A DNA stretch of 12,969 nt, from contig CAIYSK010000050.1 in NCBI GenBank assembly GCA_903928835.1, positions 1 through 12,969 of the forward strand. Reading direction: 5' to 3'. Below, piece after piece: positions 9,706 to 12,969 of the stretch (position 1 is the stretch's first letter; every line of letters starts with the position of its first letter). The position numbers and the translations under genes are program-made. Below the pieces are notes generated by a model. The model was not told where the DNA came from. It did no database searches and was given only the letters and a program-made list of their open reading frames with translations. This stretch comes from an uncultured cyanobacterium. Its GTDB lineage: Bacteria > Cyanobacteriota > Cyanobacteriia > PCC-6307 > Cyanobiaceae.

Positions 9706-10352
9706 GCCCTAGGGGATCGGCCGTAATGCATGGCGCCCATCAGGGCAATCACCCGGGCCATCTCTTCGGCCGCCAGCACCGGCGGCTCACCAAGAACCAA
9801 GGCCTGGAGATACATATGGGCCAGGGTTTCCACCTCAATCGCCAGCCGCAGGGCCTGATCCAAGGTCGCCCCAAGGCTGACCTGGCCATGCTGGGCAAGC
9901 AGGCACGCCAGCCTGCCTTCGAGGGCCTGAACCGCATCGTGGGAGAGGGCCTCGGTGCCAAAGGTGGCATAGGGGGCGCACCGAATCGTGTCGGTGCCAG
10001 CCATGGCCACCATGTAGTGAAAGCTGGGGATTGATCGTCCGTGGCAGGCCAGGGCCGTGGCATGGATCGAGTGGCAATGCACCACCGCGCCAATCTCTGG
10101 GCGGCTCCGCAGGATGTCGGCATGGAGGTGCCATTCCGATGAGGGCTTGCGGGCCCCTTGGACGTTGCCCTCGAAATCCATCACCACCAGGTCTTCGGGC
10201 TCCATGAGCTCGTAGGGCATGGAGCTGGGGGTAATCAGCAAGCCATCCGCCAGGCGGGCGGAGAGATTGCCCGAGGTGCCCTGGTTGATGCCGGAGGCGT
10301 TCATGCGGCGGGCCACCGCCACCATCTGCTCCCGCAGCTCAAGTTCAGCCAT
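9702..10352 (-). CDS. Class II aldolase, FucA-like (probable 5-(methylthio)ribulose-1-phosphate / 5-deoxyribulose-1-phosphate aldolase)
   Basis: A 216-residue zinc aldolase of the class II aldolase/adducin family. From the chosen ATG, the key residues fall at the same numbers as in E. coli FucA: Glu73 in 'PSSEW', His92 and His94 in 'VVHCHSIHAT', Tyr113 in 'FHYMVAMAG' and His155 in 'LLAQHG'. 'NQGTSGNLSAR' (23-33) is the phosphate-binding loop. A C-terminal Tyr-Gly at 211-212 may stand in for FucA Tyr209. This pattern fits an aldolase better than the dehydratase MtnB. With mtnA close by, the likely substrate is the ribulose-phosphate product of MtnA, giving DHAP and an aldehyde; fuculose-1-phosphate is the alternative. 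An upstream ATG pair (10383-10388) would add 12 residues not found in FucA. Its stop shares a TTAA with the symporter stop. Confidence 0.87.
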   Translation of the reverse strand: MAELELREQMVAVARRMNASGINQGTSGNLSARLADGLLITPSSMPYELMEPEDLVVMDFEGNVQGARKPSSEWHLHADILRSRPEIGAVVHCHSIHATALACHGRSIPSFHYMVAMAGTDTIRCAPYATFGTEALSHDAVQALEGRLACLLAQHGQVSLGATLDQALRLAIEVETLAHMYLQALVLGEPPVLAAEEMARVIALMGAMHYGRSPRA

Positions 10353-10404
10353 GGGAAAGCCAGCAGGACAACCAATGCCTAGCATCACGTCTGAAACCCC
10401 TGTT

Positions 10405-10422
10405 AGATCAAGTTTTGGATCT
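10405..10422. promoter_or_regulatory. Possible dyad operator between aldolase and exported-protein genes
   Basis: The arms agatc (10405-10409) and gatct (10418-10422) are perfect inverted repeats with an 8-base spacer inside the 98-base divergent gap (10353-10450). The gap is AT-richer than its surroundings and must hold the promoters of both genes. I could not assign -35/-10 boxes. Only five pairs, so the call is weak. Confidence 0.25.
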
Positions 10423-10450
10423 TTCTTGGGGATGCATTCAACCTCTCAGC

Positions 10451-10807
10451 ATGTTCGCTCTTCGCTCAAAAAGCTTCCTGCCTTTGCTCCTCATCTTGGG
10501 CGCAAGCTTTGGAACCGGCAAAGCCCTTGCAGGCCAGGAAAGCACCGTGTTTCGTTTCGACCCTAAGGATCAAAGCTTTACTCGCACCTCCACCACCTTG
10601 AGAGTTGACGATGGCTTTATTTCTGCCGACAAGACCAAGCTGGACCCCGCTTCTCCTGCCTACCAGGCACTCATTCAAAAGCGTTCCTACGTAGGCGAAG
10701 TCACCCTCTTTGGCCAGGCTTGCAACTCAAACTATGCCCCGATGACCGATGCCAACGGCCAATTGACCGGAGCACTGTTCGTGGCGACCGACTGCCATAA
10801 GCCGTAA
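10451..10807 (+). CDS. Small exported protein, function unknown, lower GC than neighbours
   Basis: A 118-residue protein I do not recognise. It begins 'MFALRSKSFLPLLLILGASF' and carries a clear Sec signal peptide: basic start, hydrophobic core at about 9-20, and 'KALA' before 'GQEST', so the mature protein would have about 92 residues and be periplasmic or secreted. It contains two cysteines, in 'FGQACNSNYA' and 'VATDCHKP', which could pair. There is no membrane segment after the signal. By hand count its region is about 54% GC against about 67% in sampled flanking segments, and it uses more A/T-ending codons. It sits between the aldolase and mtnA on the opposite strand, ending 19 bases from the mtnA stop. 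The signal peptide supports it as a real gene. No ribosome-binding site is obvious. Confidence 0.72.
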   Translation: MFALRSKSFLPLLLILGASFGTGKALAGQESTVFRFDPKDQSFTRTSTTLRVDDGFISADKTKLDPASPAYQALIQKRSYVGEVTLFGQACNSNYAPMTDANGQLTGALFVATDCHKP

Positions 10808-10825
10808 ATCACCATCAGCCGTAAA
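10801..10825. repeat. Short direct repeat in the convergent gap before mtnA
   Basis: gccgtaaa occurs at 10801-10808, where it includes the stop of the exported-protein gene, and again at 10818-10825, next to the mtnA stop. The period is 17 bases. Probably a local duplication; no terminator structure is seen here. Confidence 0.35.
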
Positions 10826-10826
10826 A

Positions 10827-11939
10827 TCAGGCCGCTTGATACAAACCCTTGAGGCCCTCTTCACTGGCCGCGGCCACGCCACGCTCGGTGATCAGGGCTG
10901 ACACCAAACGGGCCGGTGTCACATCAAACGCGGGATTAAAACCAGCGCTGCCATCGGGGGTGAGTTGCACCCTGGCCAGTTGACCCAAGGCCGAACCTGA
11001 GCTGATTCGCCCCTGGATATGGGTGACCTCCTGGGCAGAGCGGGCCTCAATCGGGATTTCCGCCACCCCATCGCCGATGCTCCAGTCGATGGTGGAAGCC
11101 GGCAGGGCCACAAAAAAGGGCACGCCGTTGTCGTGGGCGGCGAGGGCCTTGAGGTAGGTGCCGATCTTGTTGCACACGTCCCCGGTGCGGGTGGTGCGAT
11201 CGGTGCCCACGATCACCGCATCCACTTGGCCGTGTTGCATCAAATGGCCGCCGGCGTTGTCGACGATCACCGTATGGGGCACCCCTTCGCGGCCCAATTC
11301 AAAGGCCGTGAGGCTGGCCCCCTGGTTGCGGGGGCGGGTTTCATCCACCCATACGTGGATGTTGAGGCCGGCGCGGTGGGCCTTGTAAATCGGAGCTAGG
11401 GCCGTACCCCAATCCACGGTGGCAAGCCAACCCGCATTGCAGTGGGTGAGCACGTTGAAGGGTTGGCCTTGGCGCTCGACTGGGCGGGCCGCTGCCAACT
11501 GCTGAAAGACCTGCAGACCGTGCTCGCCGATGGACTCGCACATGGCAACGTCTTCCTCGGCAATGGCCCCCGCCTCGACCTTGGCGGCCTCAGCCCGGTC
11601 AGCCGGCGGCAGCCCAGTCACCTGGGCGCGCACGCGCTCCAGGGCCCAGCGCAGGTTCACCGCCGTGGGCCGGGTGGCATTGAGCTGCTCAAACGCCGCG
11701 GCCAGGGAAGCATCCGAGGGATCGGCCTGCAGGGCCAACATCAACCCATAGGCGCCGGTCACCCCGATCAACGGGGCCCCGCGCACCACCATGGTGCTGA
11801 TCGCCTCAGCCGCCCCATCCAGGCCGGCGATGCTGTGGGTGGTGAAGTGATGGGGCAGCTGGGTCTGGTCAATCACACCGATCGAGCGGCCACCCTCCTC
11901 CAGCCAAATGGTGCGCCAAGCCTTGCCGTCAATGTTCAT
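10827..11939 (-). CDS. mtnA: S-methyl-5-thioribose-1-phosphate isomerase
   Basis: A 370-residue cytosolic enzyme of methionine salvage that isomerises methylthioribose-1-phosphate to methylthioribulose-1-phosphate; relatives also accept 5-deoxyribose-1-phosphate. Diagnostic motifs: 'VVRGAPLIGVTGAYG' (51-65), catalytic Cys167 in 'LTHCNAGWLAT', 'VDETRPRNQGASLTA' (198-212) and catalytic Asp247 in 'VGTDRTTRTGDVCNKIGTY'. These separate it from the related eIF2B-alpha proteins. Length is normal. The ATG at 11937-11939 gives an N-terminus 'MNIDGKAWRTIWLEEGG' that fits the family. Its upstream leader has a GC-rich hairpin and no clear Shine-Dalgarno site. No gene for MTA phosphorylase or MTR kinase is in the window, but a FucA-like aldolase lies about 470 bases beyond its stop. 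Confidence 0.95.
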   Translation of the reverse strand: MNIDGKAWRTIWLEEGGRSIGVIDQTQLPHHFTTHSIAGLDGAAEAISTMVVRGAPLIGVTGAYGLMLALQADPSDASLAAAFEQLNATRPTAVNLRWALERVRAQVTGLPPADRAEAAKVEAGAIAEEDVAMCESIGEHGLQVFQQLAAARPVERQGQPFNVLTHCNAGWLATVDWGTALAPIYKAHRAGLNIHVWVDETRPRNQGASLTAFELGREGVPHTVIVDNAGGHLMQHGQVDAVIVGTDRTTRTGDVCNKIGTYLKALAAHDNGVPFFVALPASTIDWSIGDGVAEIPIEARSAQEVTHIQGRISSGSALGQLARVQLTPDGSAGFNPAFDVTPARLVSALITERGVAAASEEGLKGLYQAA

Positions 11940-11946
11940 GGGGAAG

Positions 11947-11959
11947 GGCGCCGCGCGCC
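11947..11959 (-). promoter_or_regulatory. GC hairpin just upstream of the mtnA start
   Basis: ggcgc (11947-11951) and gcgcc (11955-11959) form a perfect 5-bp stem with a 3-base loop, 7 to 19 bases ahead of the mtnA ATG, where a ribosome would bind. It could limit initiation, but such stems occur by chance in GC-rich DNA. Confidence 0.25.
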
Positions 11960-12007
11960 GGAATCGTGCCTAGACCGATCATCCCCGTTGATAGCCCTCC
12001 AAGTAAT

Positions 12008-12041
12008 GCCTTCAGGTGCAGCCTTCAGCGTCGGCCTTCAG
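12008..12041. repeat. Three gccttcag octamers at 13-base period
   Basis: gccttcag occurs at 12008-12015, 12021-12028 and 12034-12041, each 13 bases from the next. The third copy contains the stop codon of the DUF1543 gene (12038-12040). The array lies in the 98-base gap between the DUF1543 stop and the mtnA start, roughly 70-100 bases upstream of mtnA, so it could be a binding site or a decayed tandem duplication. Confidence 0.5.
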
Positions 12042-12619
12042 ATCCGATCGATGCGCCGGTAACCGAACCAATCCGGCACCTGGGGCTGGCTGGAGCCCTC
12101 GGGGTGGGGCGTGAGCTGCACATGCCAGCGCCCACCATCGAGCAGCGCCAACTGCTCGATCGCCAGACAGTCGTCCACGGCGCAAAGATCGTCCTTGTGC
12201 TGCTGTAGCGCCCCCCGCAGCCACTGGCGCTTGGCGGTGGCCTTTGCGGTGGCCTTTGCGGCCTGGGGGGAGCTGGCCACCACCAAACCGAAGTGGTGAA
12301 GTTCGGCCAGGGAGTCGGGGCGGTAGGCGCCCAGGTTCACGAACCACAGCCGCTCGGGCCGGGGCGCGGCAAGGTCACGCCCCAAGGTCACCGCCCAGCC
12401 ATCCACCACCCGCACGGCCATGTAGGCGTCCAGATGCAGGCCCTCGCGCCTCCCAAACCATTGGCGCCGCAGCTCGGGGATAGTCTCATCGATCGTGGTT
12501 CCGGCCACAAAGCGCACGTCGTGAACTTCGATCAGGCTTGTGGCCGTGCGGCCGCCCAACACCGCCAGCCACAACAGGGGCGCCCCTGGGGCTGGAGGGC
12601 GGATCTCTGCGGCATCCAT
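12038..12619 (-). CDS. DUF1543 domain protein
   Basis: A 193-residue protein, probably cytosolic. The N-terminal part shows the DUF1543 pattern: 'LWLAVLGGRT' (16-25), 'EVHDVRFVAG' (31-40), 'IPELRRQWFG' (47-56) and 'LHLDAYMAVRVVDGW' (61-75). A second similar half seems to begin at 'LWFVNLGAYRPDSLAELHHF' (91-110), with 'HKDDLCAVDDC' further on, so the protein looks like a two-fold repeat of the domain. Function of the family is unknown. Residues 121-130 (AKATAKATAK) come from a 12-base tandem repeat and form a basic Ala/Lys linker. The start was taken at the ATG at 12617-12619; an ATG at 12656-12658 would add 13 residues and would make a hairpin coding. It is divergent from the amine-oxidase remnant. 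Confidence 0.78.
   Translation of the reverse strand: MDAAEIRPPAPGAPLLWLAVLGGRTATSLIEVHDVRFVAGTTIDETIPELRRQWFGRREGLHLDAYMAVRVVDGWAVTLGRDLAAPRPERLWFVNLGAYRPDSLAELHHFGLVVASSPQAAKATAKATAKRQWLRGALQQHKDDLCAVDDCLAIEQLALLDGGRWHVQLTPHPEGSSQPQVPDWFGYRRIDRI
12234..12261. repeat. 12-base tandem repeat inside the DUF1543 gene
   Basis: gcggtggccttt is present at 12234-12245 and 12246-12257, followed by a partial third unit. It encodes the AKAT repeat in the linker of the DUF1543 protein. The period is a multiple of three, so copy-number changes would keep the frame. Confidence 0.7.
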
Positions 12620-12630
12620 GGCACAGGGAT

Positions 12631-12654
12631 TGGCAAGGGCTGGGCCGCTTGCCA
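12631..12654. promoter_or_regulatory. Strong hairpin in the divergent gap
   Basis: tggcaag (12631-12637) pairs with cttgcca (12648-12654), and inside it ggc (12638-12640) pairs with gcc (12644-12646), leaving one bulged g (12647) and a 3-base loop: ten pairs in all. It fills the middle of the 62-base gap between the DUF1543 and amine-oxidase starts. No T-run follows on either strand, so it is more like an operator dyad or leader hairpin than a terminator. Confidence 0.45.
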
Positions 12655-12681
12655 GCATCCCAGGAGTTTGACGGCACCCCC

Positions 12682-12968
12682 ATGGAGCCCACGCTCGATG
12701 TGCTGATCGTGGGTGCCGGCCTCTCCGGCCTGATCGCTGGCCGGCGCCTGCAGGCCGCGGAGCCGCTGGATCTGAAGGGAAAGGCCTGGGATGGGGAACC
12801 CTCTAGCGGCGGCGCCTTCACCAGTTTTCTGATTCCTGGCACCTGGACCACAAACGGGTGCTTTGGGCTGGCACGGAGGTGTCCCCCCGCTGGCCGGGCT
12901 ACTTCGAAGGGGCCATCGAAGCAGGCGAACGCGCTGCAGCCCGCGGCTTGGCCTGGCTGGGGGCATAA
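12682..12968 (+). pseudogene. Remnant of a flavin-containing amine oxidase with internal deletion and frameshift
   Basis: The ATG opens a normal amine-oxidase N-terminus with the FAD-binding motif 'LDVLIVGAGLSGLIAGRRLQ' (residues 5-24). At about residue 26 it jumps directly to 'KAWDGEPSSGGAFTSFLIPG' (34-53), which resembles the region near the C-terminus of the family, so the bulk of the usual 400-550 residues, including the expected 'EARxRxGGR' segment, is missing. After 'GTWT' (to 12849) the frame breaks: similarity continues two positions over, from 12849, as 'HKRVLWAGTEV', 'SPRWPGYFEGAIEAGERAAA' and 'RGLAWLGA', ending in TAA at 12966-12968. This tail is the FAD-contacting C-terminus of monoamine oxidases. 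So there is one large in-frame deletion and a second small deletion with a frameshift. The product would not be an active oxidase. Assembly error is the alternative explanation for the frameshift. Confidence 0.8.
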
Positions 12969-12969
12969 C

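Noticed and set aside
9702..10352. Possibility that the aldolase is MtnB (methylthioribulose-1-phosphate dehydratase)
   Set aside because: Residue positions and motifs track E. coli FucA throughout (Glu73, His92, His94, Tyr113, His155); the MtnB-type motifs I would expect are not seen.
11442..12062. 206-residue + frame opposite mtnA
   Set aside because: Antisense to the conserved N-terminal part of mtnA; no domain.

Overview
The window looks like part of the chromosome of a GC-rich picocyanobacterium of the Synechococcus/Cyanobium type. Three things support this: a high-light-inducible (Hli) protein with the ExxNGR chlorophyll-binding helix, a DUF3747-type exported protein, and a 201-residue peptide deformylase whose N-terminus matches the picocyanobacterial form. 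Genes are tightly packed, coding covers nearly everything, no stretch over 300 bases lacks a gene, and I saw no tRNA, rRNA, CRISPR array, insertion sequence or clear rho-independent terminator. The placement rests on recalled families, not on a database search.

Layout. (1) 2-295 (+) is the 3' end of a beta-propeller (TolB-like) protein. (2) 2937 down to 327 (-) is a probable operon: a HIT-family hydrolase, an SbmA/YddA-like ABC half-transporter, and an Hli protein whose start overlaps the end of the ABC gene. (3) 3002-4588 (+) is a YifB/ComM AAA+ ATPase, divergent from the HIT gene. (4) 6381 down to 4599 (-) holds peptide deformylase, a two-helix membrane protein, a DUF3747 exported protein and ribosomal protein S21. 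(5) 6436-9705 (+) is an S9 peptidase followed with no gap by a GltS-type sodium/glutamate symporter. (6) 9702-11939 holds a FucA-like class II aldolase (-), a small exported protein of unknown function (+) and MtnA (-). (7) 12038-12619 (-) is a DUF1543 protein. (8) 12682-12968 (+) is the decayed remnant of a flavin amine oxidase.

How the genes may work together. The most interesting functional pair is mtnA with the FucA-like aldolase. MtnA converts methylthioribose-1-phosphate (or 5-deoxyribose-1-phosphate) to the ribulose form. A FucA-type aldolase can split that product into DHAP and an aldehyde, which is the logic of the DHAP shunt for SAM by-products. The peptidase/symporter pair suggests peptide and amino-acid handling. 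Deformylase and S21 both serve translation. The HIT/ABC/Hli group may link a transporter to light-stress pigment protection, which is inference.

The best candidates for novelty are the MtnA/aldolase pair with its embedded low-GC exported protein, the strong hairpin in the 62-base gap upstream of the amine-oxidase remnant, and that remnant itself. Nothing in the window is clearly an undescribed multi-gene system.
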